Counted from the first letter of the stretch, positions 1 through 5,670 are shown. The stretch: 6,108 bases of DNA from Clostridia bacterium (GCA_017408625.1 JAFQUG010000108.1:1-6108), one strand, 5' to 3'. Notes: a model not told the origin generated them from the sequence alone. Made by a program: numbers and translations.

Positions 1-97
1 CTGCCCTTGGAGCCCGCGACCTTTTTGAAAAAAGGTCGATCAAAAACTTTCATCCTGTGGAGGTGAACCGTTGGGGTGACGGTTGTCCGTTGGAATA
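1..97. repeat. Hairpin-bearing intergenic tail downstream of the ABC operon
   Basis: This is non-coding sequence after the ATPase stop codon, cut by the window edge. It contains a perfect 9-bp stem (CGACCTTTT with AAAAGGTCG, 17-38, loop TGAA). A smaller 6-bp stem (AACCGT/ACGGTT, 66-84, 7-nt loop) lies closer to the gene. Read on the minus strand, the larger hairpin is preceded by GTTTTTGAT and followed by CGGGCTCCAAGGGCAG. That is not a classical terminator tail, because no T run follows the stem. The layout resembles an interspersed palindromic element placed after genes in Clostridia, but this is inference from general familiarity. It may still end the ABC transcript. Confidence 0.4.
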
Positions 98-841
98 TTA
101 CAACACCTTCGCAAGGAAATTCTTGAGTCGGTCGCTCTTGGGATGGTCAAAGATCTCGGTGGGCGTTCCCTCTTCGACGATCACACCACCGTCCATGAAC
201 ACCACGCGCGTTGCTACCTCGCGCGCAAAGCCCATCTCGTGTGTGACTACCAGCATGGTCATGCCCTTTCTCGCCAAATCCTTCATAACCTCCAGCACCT
301 CGCCTACCATTTCGGGGTCAAGTGCTGAGGTCGGCTCGTCAAACAGCATAACCTCAGGCTCCATGCAAAGCGCACGCACAATCGCAATTCTCTGCTTTTG
401 TCCGCCCGACAGCTGGCTGGGATATGCATTTGCACGGTCGGCAAGTCCTACCGTGTGCAAAAGATCCTTGGCTTTCGCTTCGGCTTCCATTTTTGTCTTT
501 TTAAGTAGCTTGGTGGGGGCAAGTGTCATGTTTTTCAGCACCGTCATATGCGGGAACAGATTGAAATGCTGAAACACCATGCCCATCTTCTGTCTGTGCA
601 GGTTGATGTTGGTCTTCTTATCCATCAGATCCACGCCGCCGACCAGGATCTGTCCCGAGGTCGGCACCTCCAAGAGGTTGAGCGAGCGCAACAGGGTGGA
701 CTTACCACTGCCCGAAGGGCCAATGATGACCACGACCTCACCGCGTGCAACGTCCATATCCACGCCGTCCAACGCGTGTACGCCGCCTTCATAATGCTTT
801 CTCAGCTCCTTGACGCTGATAATCGTCTCGTTAGCGTTCAC
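98..841 (-). CDS. Polar amino-acid ABC transporter, ATP-binding protein (GlnQ/ArtM/HisP type)
   Basis: This 247-residue ATPase powers import of a polar amino acid and binds the cytoplasmic face of the permease. All ABC motifs are intact: Walker [10 protein letters not shown] (41-49), Q-loop Q91 in [14 protein letters not shown], signature LSGGQKQR (144-151), Walker B VMLFDEP (164-170, catalytic E169), D-loop SALD (172-175) and switch H201. Length and motif spacing are normal for the amino-acid importer subfamily, and NLFPHMT after the Q-loop is typical of it. The start is GTG at 841-839, chosen because AGGAGGT (851-857) lies 9 nt upstream and no in-frame ATG lies near. The gene overlaps the end of the permease gene by 11 bp, so the two are probably translationally coupled. 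The substrate is not readable from this subunit; glutamine, arginine, histidine and cystine importers share it. Confidence 0.96.
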   Translation of the reverse strand: MNANETIISVKELRKHYEGGVHALDGVDMDVARGEVVVIIGPSGSGKSTLLRSLNLLEVPTSGQILVGGVDLMDKKTNINLHRQKMGMVFQHFNLFPHMTVLKNMTLAPTKLLKKTKMEAEAKAKDLLHTVGLADRANAYPSQLSGGQKQRIAIVRALCMEPEVMLFDEPTSALDPEMVGEVLEVMKDLARKGMTMLVVTHEMGFAREVATRVVFMDGGVIVEEGTPTEIFDHPKSDRLKNFLAKVL

Positions 842-2240
842 TCTTACGCAACCTCCTTTCCAGAATTCCGACCAGCTTGGTCAAGCCCAAAACCAGCACG
901 AAATAGATAATTGCCACCGCCAGAAGCGGCATAAAGTTACTGTAGGTTTGCGAACGGATCTTGATACCGCCGCGCGTCAGGTCTGCCACGCCGATATAGA
1001 ATGCAACAGAGGTCTCCTTGAGCAGCGTGATAAACTCATTACACAAGGACGGCAGCACCACCTTGAACGCCTGCGGGATGACGATATGCCACATGGTAGG
1101 CCAGAAGCCAAAGCCCAGCGATCTGCCCGCCTCGGTCTGTCCCTGATCGATGGACATGATGCCTCCGCGGATGATCTCGGAAACGTATGCGCCCGAGTTC
1201 AGGCCAAAGCACAGCACCGCTGCGGGAAATTTTTCAATGCCGATGGGCAGCAGCAGCACAAAATAGATGATCAGCAGCTGTACCATAACAGGCGTGCCGC
1301 GAATGGCCGAGATATACAACCCCACGAGCTTGTCAAGGTAATACAGCTTATCGGTCTTATCGTGCACGATACGGATCAGCGCACTCACCACACCAAGCAC
1401 GATACCCAAGAGCAACGCAAGCGCGGTGATGGCCAACGTATTGCCAAGACCCTCTACCAGGTACAGCCAGCGGTTGTCCTCGATAAAGTTGCGGTAGAAT
1501 TCGTCGCCCAGATCGTTGATCTTCTGCTGCAGGGGCGAGGAGGTGTCCGGGATCTCTGCGTCATAATTCTTCAGACCAAAGCACTGATTGATACCGTTAC
1601 GGAAGGTATTATCGTATTCGATCGAAACCTCTTCCCCATTCACGGAGAAGGACATGGTGGCCTTGATGTCATCCTTGACCGACACATAGCCGCCAAGCAG
1701 CGCGTCCAGCGACTCGTCCGACAGATACATCACGGGCTGCTCTGCGCGCGTGTCGTAAAAATACACGTCCACCTCGCCCTCTGTTTTGGGTTGTGCCTCC
1801 AAAAGGCTCAGAATTTTCTGCTCCACCTGAATCTGAATCAGCGTAGCGTTGACCTTTTTGCCATCCGCCTCTCTTTGCTGCACGTACTCGTATACCGAGA
1901 CAAACAGATCGTTCTTATTCGCCTCATACATACTGCTAACGTCGGGCGTGGTATATTTGACACGCACGACAAATTCACGTGCCGCACCCGGCTCGACCGA
2001 GAGCACCTCGATCTTTGTGTTCTCCACGGTATACAGGGAGCACTCCGCGCCTGCAGTGGGCAGATCCTTCAGCGTTTGCTCAATATAGGCCTGTGCCTGC
2101 TCTGCGCTCAGTTCCAGATCACCCTTGCGGTTTGCAATGGCATCCACGGCAAACACGCCCGCGATCAGCAGCGCACAAAGGCCGACCAGGCTCAAGTTGA
2201 TTATCAGTCTTTTTTTCTTTTGCGAAAAAGGCTTTTTCAT
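831..2240 (-). CDS. Polar amino-acid ABC transporter permease with a long extracytoplasmic N-terminal domain
   Basis: This is a 469-residue membrane protein. The C-terminal part (about 255-465) is a HisM/GlnP-type permease. It has RGTPVMVQL at 314-322, several hydrophobic helices, and the ATPase-contacting EAA loop beginning [11 protein letters not shown] (370 onward) and ending in [12 protein letters not shown]. The N-terminal part is unusual. A basic start ([10 protein letters not shown]) and one hydrophobic helix (about 12-34) lead into about 215 mostly hydrophilic residues (35-250) that should lie outside the cell. Ordinary permeases of this family are about 215-230 residues, so this one is twice the usual length. 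The extra part lacks the signatures of a fused solute-binding protein (no G-I-D-x-E block or T-x-x-R-x-x-x-x-D-F block). The ATG at 2240 has TAAGGAAA 7 nt upstream. The gene sits between the binding protein and the ATPase of the same importer. Confidence 0.93.
   Translation of the reverse strand: MKKPFSQKKKRLIINLSLVGLCALLIAGVFAVDAIANRKGDLELSAEQAQAYIEQTLKDLPTAGAECSLYTVENTKIEVLSVEPGAAREFVVRVKYTTPDVSSMYEANKNDLFVSVYEYVQQREADGKKVNATLIQIQVEQKILSLLEAQPKTEGEVDVYFYDTRAEQPVMYLSDESLDALLGGYVSVKDDIKATMSFSVNGEEVSIEYDNTFRNGINQCFGLKNYDAEIPDTSSPLQQKINDLGDEFYRNFIEDNRWLYLVEGLGNTLAITALALLLGIVLGVVSALIRIVHDKTDKLYYLDKLVGLYISAIRGTPVMVQLLIIYFVLLLPIGIEKFPAAVLCFGLNSGAYVSEIIRGGIMSIDQGQTEAGRSLGFGFWPTMWHIVIPQAFKVVLPSLCNEFITLLKETSVAFYIGVADLTRGGIKIRSQTYSNFMPLLAVAIIYFVLVLGLTKLVGILERRLRKSER
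851..857 (-). promoter_or_regulatory. Shine-Dalgarno site setting the GTG start of the ATPase
   Basis: AGGAGGT on the minus strand lies inside the last codons of the permease gene, 9 nt before the GTG at 841. It is a near-perfect anti-16S match and supports GTG as the true start. Confidence 0.8.
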
Positions 2241-2274
2241 ACAAATATTTCCTTACAATATCTCTCTAAACTTC

Positions 2275-2309
2275 AAAAAACATGGGATGGTTGCCCATCC
2301 CACGTTTTT
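2275..2309 (-). terminator. Intergenic terminator-like hairpin between binding protein and permease
   Basis: An 8-bp perfect stem (TGGGATGG at 2283-2290 with CCATCCCA at 2295-2302) is closed, on the minus strand, by a GCAA tetraloop of the GNRA kind. The flanking A run (2305-2309 read on minus) and T run (2280-2275) can pair, extending the stem through one G-U wobble that exists only in the minus-strand RNA. It is followed by six T. It lies 17 bp after the binding-protein stop codon and before the permease ribosome site. A likely role is partial termination or 3'-end protection, giving more binding protein than permease, as often seen in ABC operons (inference). Confidence 0.75.
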
Positions 2310-2325
2310 GGATGCCCTTTGGGTC

Positions 2326-3168
2326 TTACTTGATGTACTTGTCGATGATGGCATCAATGGTGCCGTCAGCGGTCAGATCCTTGATTGCATTGTTGATCGC
2401 ATCCAGCAGCTCGGTGTTGCCCTTCTTTACGCAGATCGCGTAGTCCTCATTTGCATAAGCAGTCTCCAGAACCTTCAGACCTTCGTTTGCAGCAACCAGT
2501 GCCTTTGCAGGCTCGTTGTCAATGATAACGCAGTCGACGCTGCCGCCCAGCAGTGCCAGTACTGCCTCGTTACCGTTGGAGTAAGTGGTTACGTTCTCAG
2601 CGCCAAAGTCGCCGGTCGCGTAGATGTCACCGGTGGTACCCAGCTGAACGCCTACCTTGTAAGCAGCACCCTCTGCGAACAGATCGTCAGCAGTGGTGAT
2701 GGGGGAATCTTCCTTAACGATGATAACCTGCTTGCCGTTTGCATAAGAGGTAGTGAAATCGATCTCCTTCAGACGGTCCTCGGTCACGGTCATGCCGGCC
2801 ATACCGAAGTCAACAGAGCCTTCGTTTACAGCAGTGATGATAGAATCGAATTCCATGTCAACGATCTCCAGGGTCATGCCCAGCTTTTCTGCGATAGCAG
2901 CAGCGATCTCAGCGTCGATACCCACGATCTTGCCATCCTGGTAGAACTCATAGGGCTGGAAGTAAGCGTTGGTAGCCATCTTGAGAACCTTGGGAGCTTC
3001 AGCCTCGGTGGATTCAGCCTCGGTGGTCTCGGCGTCGGTGGAAGGGGTTTCGTTCTTGTTTGCATCAGTGGTTTCTGCGGGATCGTTATTACCGTCACAA
3101 GCGGTGAAAACGGCGATACCGGTCATAACCAGCATCAGAGCCAGCATCATAGCAATAATCTTTTTCAT
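2326..3168 (-). CDS. Amino-acid ABC transporter substrate-binding lipoprotein
   Basis: This 280-residue extracellular lipoprotein captures an amino acid for the importer encoded downstream. The signal peptide MKKIIAMMLALMLVMTGIAV ends in a lipobox FTAC, with C24 the lipidated cysteine. A flexible Thr/Glu/Asp-rich linker follows (about 25-59), including three 5-residue repeats STDAE, TTEAE, STEAE (43-57). The type-3 SBP fold (bacterial extracellular family 3) spans about 60-280. It shows YFQPYEF (69-75), GIDAEIAAAIAEKLG (83-97), TVTEDRLKEIDFTTSY (127-142, where R132 should hold the ligand carboxylate), GTTGD (177-181) and VDCVIIDNEPA (211-221, D217 likely near the ligand amino group). The frame is open 204 bp further upstream to 3372, but AAAGGAG (3177-3183) and the signal peptide fix the ATG at 3168. 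Substrate identity is not settled. Confidence 0.95.
   Translation of the reverse strand: MKKIIAMMLALMLVMTGIAVFTACDGNNDPAETTDANKNETPSTDAETTEAESTEAEAPKVLKMATNAYFQPYEFYQDGKIVGIDAEIAAAIAEKLGMTLEIVDMEFDSIITAVNEGSVDFGMAGMTVTEDRLKEIDFTTSYANGKQVIIVKEDSPITTADDLFAEGAAYKVGVQLGTTGDIYATGDFGAENVTTYSNGNEAVLALLGGSVDCVIIDNEPAKALVAANEGLKVLETAYANEDYAICVKKGNTELLDAINNAIKDLTADGTIDAIIDKYIK
2998..3042 (-). repeat. Three imperfect 15-bp tandem repeats in the lipoprotein linker
   Basis: Three 15-bp units (2998-3012, 3013-3027, 3028-3042) of the form TTCAGCCTCGGTGGA on the plus strand encode the pentapeptides STDAE, TTEAE and STEAE just after the lipid anchor. The first two differ by one base and the third is more diverged. 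Linker length could vary by repeat slippage. Confidence 0.7.
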
Positions 3169-3176
3169 TTTTGTTT

Positions 3177-3183
3177 CTCCTTT
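3177..3183 (-). promoter_or_regulatory. Shine-Dalgarno site deciding the binding-protein start
   Basis: AAAGGAG on the minus strand lies 8 nt before the ATG at 3168. It supports the signal-peptide start over the longer open frame that reaches 3372, because the extra 68 codons run through the promoter. Confidence 0.85.
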
Positions 3184-3220
3184 GAACCGGTGCATCTGCT
3201 GCACTTGGAATATGTGCATA

Positions 3221-3249
3221 ATTATACACCGATATTCATGCTTTGTCAA
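3221..3249 (-). promoter_or_regulatory. Sigma-A promoter of the ABC importer operon
   Basis: On the minus strand the -35 TTGACA (3249-3244) and -10 TATAAT (3226-3221) are both perfect and 17 nt apart. Transcription should begin near 3214, giving a leader of about 46 nt before the ATG at 3168. That leader is too short for a riboswitch or T-box. It carries one small stem-loop (GTGCA/TGCAC, 3190-3204) just before the ribosome site. Confidence 0.88.
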
Positions 3250-3320
3250 GCCTTTTTCAGCAAAAACATGTACAAACTTCCCTATTTCCACGACCTCGTT
3301 TTGTGGCATTTTGACCATTC

Positions 3321-3358
3321 TATGAATATTTCGTATTTTTATGCATGAATATTTGCAT
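3321..3358. promoter_or_regulatory. Candidate ArgR/AhrC-like operator upstream of the ABC promoter
   Basis: This AT-rich patch about 75-110 bp upstream of the -35 holds two direct copies of TGAATATT (3323-3330, 3346-3353; 23 bp apart). Between them, on the minus strand, is CATGCATAAAAATACGAA (3347-3330), which resembles the Bacillus arginine box of the form CATGAATAAAAATTCA. A third TGAATAT copy on the minus strand (3238-3232) lies between -35 and -10 of the promoter. TGAAT is the established ArgR half-site. Such motifs arise by chance in AT-rich DNA, so this is a hypothesis. Confidence 0.3.
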
Positions 3359-3370
3359 ATTTTCCTGTAC

Positions 3371-3401
3371 AAGAAAAGCCCCGCGGCCTACGCCGCGGGG
3401 C
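3371..3401 (-). terminator. Rho-independent terminator of the perR-rbr operon
   Basis: A perfect 10-bp GC-rich stem (GCCCCGCGGC at 3378-3387 with GCCGCGGGGC at 3392-3401, loop of 4 nt) is followed on the minus strand by TTTTCTT (3377-3371). It lies about 58 bp after the rubrerythrin stop codon. No T run follows on the plus strand, so it acts leftward. It also insulates the ABC importer promoter region from read-through. Confidence 0.9.
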
Positions 3402-3458
3402 AAGGATGTCAAAATACTTGGAGGAGTATATTGATGAACTATCCGATTTTTGATCTTA

Positions 3459-3998
3459 TCAATAGTTGTCAGCCTTGATCTCGAAGTATGCCTGAGGATG
3501 TGCACATACGGGGCACATGCCGGGAGCAGACTTACCGATCACGATATGACCGCAGTTACGGCAGACCCAGGTAGCCTCGCCATCCTTGGAGAACACGATC
3601 TTGTTCTCTACGTTGCCGATCAGCTTTCTGTATCTTTCCTCATGCTCCTTTTCAATCTTACCAACAGCCTCGAACAGATAAGCGATGCGGGTAAAGCCCT
3701 CTTCGCGAGCAGTCTTAGCAAAGCCTGCGTACATATCGGTCCACTCGTAGTTCTCGCCTTCAGCAGCGTCGCCCAGGTTAGTCAGGGTGTCCGGAATATC
3801 GCCGCCGTGCAGCTCCTTGAACCACAGCTTAGCGTGCTCCTTTTCGTTGTTGGCAGTTTCTTCAAAGATTGCTGCGATCTGCTCGTAGCCATCTTTTCTG
3901 GCCTTGGATGCATAGTAGGTGTACTTATTTCTTGCCTGAGATTCGCCCGCAAATGCAGCCATCAAATTTTTTTCGGTTTGAGATCCTCTGAGTTCCAT
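3459..3998 (-). CDS. rbr: Rubrerythrin (NADH peroxidase-type diiron protein)
   Basis: This 179-residue cytoplasmic protein reduces hydrogen peroxide in anaerobes, taking electrons through its rubredoxin-like end. The N-terminal ferritin-like four-helix part (about 1-130) holds the diiron ligands in standard spacing: E19 (GESQARNKY), E52 with H55 (NEKEH), E82 and E85 (EGENYEW), and E116 with H119 (EKEHEERY). The C-terminal rubredoxin domain (about 140-179) has C146-x2-C149 (WVCRNCGH) and C162-x2-C165 ([14 protein letters not shown]) for one iron. The length is slightly shorter than, but close to, classic rubrerythrins. The ATG at 3998 has AAAGGAG (4015-4009) 10 nt upstream. The gene is 34 bp downstream of perR on the same strand, so the two are probably one operon under peroxide control. 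Confidence 0.97.
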   Translation of the reverse strand: MELRGSQTEKNLMAAFAGESQARNKYTYYASKARKDGYEQIAAIFEETANNEKEHAKLWFKELHGGDIPDTLTNLGDAAEGENYEWTDMYAGFAKTAREEGFTRIAYLFEAVGKIEKEHEERYRKLIGNVENKIVFSKDGEATWVCRNCGHIVIGKSAPGMCPVCAHPQAYFEIKADNY

Positions 3999-4014
3999 TG
4001 TGAAAATTCTCCTT

Positions 4015-4029
4015 TATTATTGATTATGA
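4015..4029 (-). promoter_or_regulatory. Weak PerR-box-like site before rubrerythrin
   Basis: The stretch TATTATTGATTATGA agrees at 10 of 14 defined positions with the established PerR box TTATAATNATTATAA, and its right half (ATTATGA) differs at one base. It sits between the perR stop codon and the rubrerythrin ribosome site. No convincing promoter is visible around it, and the stretch is AT-rich, so chance is a real alternative. Confidence 0.25.
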
Positions 4030-4032
4030 TTT

Positions 4033-4419
4033 TTAATTGGGTTCTTGATTACAGGTCGGACAAAGTCCGAAAAATTGTACGTGACACGCGTCTATGCGAC
4101 CGCCCTGCACGGGCACCGCGCTGTGTTCCAGCTCTGCGGTATCGTCGATCTCCACGTCGCTGACCGCTCCGCAGCATCGACACACCATGTGTGCATGCCG
4201 TCCCAGCGTGACGTCAAAGCAATCCGAGCTGCCTGCCAAAACAAGACGCTGCAGCTCACCGTTCTCGGCGGCCTCGGCGAGAACACGGAACACAGTCGCT
4301 CTGGAGATGGCGGGGTCCTCTTTGTGCACCGCCCCCAGCACGTCCCCTGCCGTCGGGTGGTCCAACGCGGATACGACCTGCATCACAAGCTCGGTTTGAT
4401 GCGTTTTCCTTGTTCTCAT
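4033..4419 (-). CDS. perR: PerR-type Fur-family peroxide-sensing repressor
   Basis: This 128-residue DNA-binding regulator of the Fur family represses peroxide-defence genes until metal-catalysed oxidation releases it. The winged-helix part includes HPTAGDV (21-27) and the recognition helix SRATVFRVL (39-47). The structural zinc site is C80/C83 (CRCC) and C120/C123 (CPTC). With a constant shift of 16 residues, every regulatory metal ligand of Bacillus subtilis PerR (H37, D85, H91, H93, D104) is present: H21, D69, H75, H77 and D88. The aspartate at the D104 position favours PerR over Fur or Zur. The protein is about 16 residues shorter at the N-terminus than the Bacillus protein. The ATG at 4419 has TAAGGAGC 8 nt upstream. 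The gene leads directly into rubrerythrin, a well-known PerR target in anaerobes. Confidence 0.93.
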   Translation of the reverse strand: MRTRKTHQTELVMQVVSALDHPTAGDVLGAVHKEDPAISRATVFRVLAEAAENGELQRLVLAGSSDCFDVTLGRHAHMVCRCCGAVSDVEIDDTAELEHSAVPVQGGRIDACHVQFFGLCPTCNQEPN

Positions 4420-4451
4420 ACAAAGTCGCTCCTTATTGAGACTGTGTCTTA

Positions 4452-4479
4452 ATTATATCAGATTTTTTGAAAATGTCAA
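4452..4479 (-). promoter_or_regulatory. Sigma-A promoter of perR-rbr
   Basis: On the minus strand, TTGACA (4479-4474) and an extended -10 TGATATAAT, with TATAAT at 4457-4452, are separated by 16 nt. Both hexamers are perfect. The start point would be near 4445, about 26 nt before the perR ATG. The -10 overlaps one TATAAT half of a PerR box, but the other half is not conserved, so autoregulation is not clearly shown here. Confidence 0.85.
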
Positions 4480-4498
4480 TAGGTTTGAGAAAATTTTT

Positions 4499-5176
4499 TC
4501 AGGAATTTTCTGTTTCTCTCTTCCCCGGTGTCCAGTCTACGTCAGGCGGATCGTCATCCAGCTCATCCTCGGGGATCTCTTCATCCGCCTCTCCGTCGCG
4601 CAGCTTTTTATAACGGATTCCCTGGTACGCGCCTACGATCGCAAGGCCGAGTCCTGCCTTGGCCGTCCATTCCACAGCACGCTGCAAAAGCAGGGTGACC
4701 TCCTCAACGCTCAACTGCGTTTCCGGATATACAAAATCCTCATGCTCCTTTTCAAGCTCCTCCAGCATCAGGCACGTTTCCCTTTGCTCGGCAAACTCAG
4801 CGATCTGCTTCGGGCACACGATCAAAATGATAATAATAAATGATCCCAGAATGATCAGAGCCTTGATCAGATGCTTGCGCTGCGCGTCACGCTTTGACCC
4901 AAGGCACATGACCACGGGCACGCTGCACGCCAAAATCAGCGGCACGGTATAGCCAAACGCAATCACGATCCAGCCGAAATGATTCATTTTTTCCTCGATC
5001 AGCTCATCCTGCTTTTCGGCAAACTGATCGTTGATCATATTCAAGGAAACACCCAGTAATACACTTAAGATAAGGATACCCAGAACGACGCGTATCCAAT
5101 CAAAGCCAATGCGATCAAATATCGCTTTCAGCCCTCCCGCAGGCGTTGCGGGCGCGGAAGTTTCATGCTTTGCCAT
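4499..5176 (-). CDS. Hypothetical multi-pass membrane protein with acidic C-terminal tail
   Basis: I do not recognise the family of this 225-residue protein. A short Ala/Pro/Thr-rich start precedes four likely membrane helices at about 28-48 (WIRVVLGILILSVLLGVSL), 68-93 (GWIVIAFGYTVPLILACSV onward), 105-122 (IKALIILGSFIIIILIVCP) and 168-186 (KAGLGLAIVGAYQGI). Two charged stretches lie between them: about 49-66 (DQFAEKQDELIEEKMNH) and about 126-165, which is Glu-rich with heptad-like spacing. The last 35 residues are strongly acidic (EEIPEDELDDDPPDVDW). An in-frame GTG at 5185 exists, but it would leave only 1 nt after AGGAG (5191-5187). The ATG at 5176 leaves 10 nt and is preferred. The gene has its own promoter and is divergent from the small Cys protein. 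No terminator separates it from the perR promoter 79 bp downstream. Confidence 0.8.
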   Translation of the reverse strand: MAKHETSAPATPAGGLKAIFDRIGFDWIRVVLGILILSVLLGVSLNMINDQFAEKQDELIEEKMNHFGWIVIAFGYTVPLILACSVPVVMCLGSKRDAQRKHLIKALIILGSFIIIILIVCPKQIAEFAEQRETCLMLEELEKEHEDFVYPETQLSVEEVTLLLQRAVEWTAKAGLGLAIVGAYQGIRYKKLRDGEADEEIPEDELDDDPPDVDWTPGKRETENS

Positions 5177-5208
5177 CAAGGCCACGCTCCTTTTTTCAAA
5201 TTCAATAT

Positions 5209-5237
5209 ATTATACCACACTTTACGCGCTTTGTCCA
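5209..5237 (-). promoter_or_regulatory. Promoter of the membrane protein gene
   Basis: On the minus strand the -35 TGGACA (5237-5232) is one base from consensus. It lies 17 nt before a perfect -10 TATAAT (5214-5209), which carries an extended TGG upstream. It is back-to-back with the rightward promoter, the two -35 boxes being 27 bp apart. Confidence 0.8.
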
Positions 5238-5238
5238 G

Positions 5239-5248
5239 TGCTGCAGCA
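5239..5248. promoter_or_regulatory. Palindrome between divergent promoters, possible operator
   Basis: TGCTGCAGCA is a perfect 10-bp palindrome placed between the two divergent -35 boxes, just outside the leftward one. A dimeric regulator bound here could affect both promoters. Short palindromes of this size also occur by chance. Confidence 0.25.
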
Positions 5249-5264
5249 AAATTCCGCGAGGGCG

Positions 5265-5293
5265 TTGACACTTTTTCTGCGGTATGCTATAAT
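5265..5293 (+). promoter_or_regulatory. Sigma-A promoter of the small Cys-rich gene
   Basis: Perfect -35 TTGACA (5265-5270), 17-nt spacer, and perfect -10 TATAAT (5288-5293) with an extended TGC in front. Transcription should start near 5300, leaving a leader of under 20 nt. Such a full match predicts strong, probably constitutive expression. Confidence 0.88.
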
Positions 5294-5317
5294 AGGAACG
5301 GAAAGTGAGGCGAACGT

Positions 5318-5515
5318 ATGGCAACCGATCAAAAAAAGAAGCAAGGGACTTGTGAAAGCTGCGAATTTTACGACTACGACGAGGAATACGACGCATACGT
5401 TTGCGAGGTCTCGTTGGACGAGGACGACATGTGCGATTTCCTTTCGCGCAACACAGGTCACTGCCCCTATTACCGCTTTTACGACGAGTACAAAAGCGTG
5501 CAGAAGCAGAATTGA
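5318..5515 (+). CDS. Small acidic Cys-rich protein, probable metal-binding (DUF6472-like)
   Basis: This 65-residue cytoplasmic protein has no signal peptide or membrane helix. After a lysine-rich start (DQKKKQG) come five cysteines: C12 and C15 (CESC), C29, C39 and C49 (CPYYRFYDEY). They sit among many Asp, Glu and Tyr residues (YDYDEEYDAYVCEVSLDEDDMC). The pattern CxxC...C...CPYY recalls a small Clostridia family I associate with DUF6472; that match is from memory and not checked. Four of the cysteines could bind zinc or iron (inference). The start ATG at 5318 has a modest GAGG (5307-5310) 7 nt upstream, offset by a consensus promoter. The last codons (Gln-Asn-stop) lie inside the first hairpin of the downstream repeat array, so that element contributes the C-terminus. 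Confidence 0.85.
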   Translation: MATDQKKKQGTCESCEFYDYDEEYDAYVCEVSLDEDDMCDFLSRNTGHCPYYRFYDEYKSVQKQN

Positions 5516-5543
5516 CGCCCGCATCAATTCTGCAGTTATGATT
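5506..5543 (+). repeat. Long hairpin module, copy 1 (overlaps gene end)
   Basis: Ten-bp perfect stem (GCAGAATTGA 5506-5515, TCAATTCTGC 5524-5533) with an 8-nt loop, followed by AGTTATGATT. The stop codon TGA at 5513-5515 is part of the left arm. No T run follows, so it is not a typical terminator, though it could protect the mRNA 3' end. Confidence 0.8.
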
Positions 5544-5549
5544 GCCCCG

Positions 5550-5585
5550 GCAGAATTGACCTGCGTCAATTCTGCAGTTATGATT
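5550..5585 (+). repeat. Long hairpin module, copy 2
   Basis: Eleven-bp perfect stem (GCAGAATTGAC 5550-5560, GTCAATTCTGC 5565-5575) with loop CTGC, followed by AGTTATGATT. It matches copy 1 in the arms and downstream linker and differs only in the loop. The two are therefore direct repeats 44 bp apart. Confidence 0.8.
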
Positions 5586-5670
5586 TCCCTTTGGGCAAGT
5601 TATGAGTTATGATACGCTTCGCGTAGTTATGATGCCCTTCGGGCAGTTTGAAGCTACAAAGGCAATCATA

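Noticed and set aside
810..2333. Long plus-strand open frame of 507 codons
   Set aside because: It lies opposite the permease gene, is rich in His, Gln and Arg with no recognisable domain, and has no ribosome site. The minus-strand frame has clear ABC permease motifs.
3169..3214. Riboswitch or T-box leader for the amino-acid importer
   Set aside because: The distance from the predicted start point to the ATG is only about 46 nt, with one small stem-loop. No T-box or aptamer landmarks fit.
2125..3348. Plus-strand open frame of 407 codons
   Set aside because: It is antisense to the binding protein and its promoter region. The minus strand encodes an unmistakable lipoprotein, and this frame has no supported start.
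3169..3372. N-terminal extension of the binding protein by 68 codons
   Set aside because: It would run through the perfect promoter and displace the signal peptide from the N-terminus. The ribosome site at 3177-3183 fits the ATG at 3168.
3434..3478. Plus-strand 14-codon reading frame ([14 protein letters not shown]) with a strong GGAGGAG site 7 nt upstream
   Set aside because: It is very short, has no promoter I can see, overlaps the rubrerythrin 3' end on the other strand, and lies downstream of a hairpin that would sit in its leader. A good ribosome site alone is not enough; I see it as coincidence.
4053..4068. Small hairpin CGGAC-AAA-GTCCG near the 3' end of perR
   Set aside because: It lies inside the coding region for the conserved FFGLCPTC zinc motif and lacks a T run on the transcribed strand, so I do not call it a terminator.
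5177..5185. GTG start at 5185 for the membrane protein
   Set aside because: Only 1 nt would separate it from the AGGAG site, too close for initiation. The ATG at 5176 has a normal 10-nt spacing.
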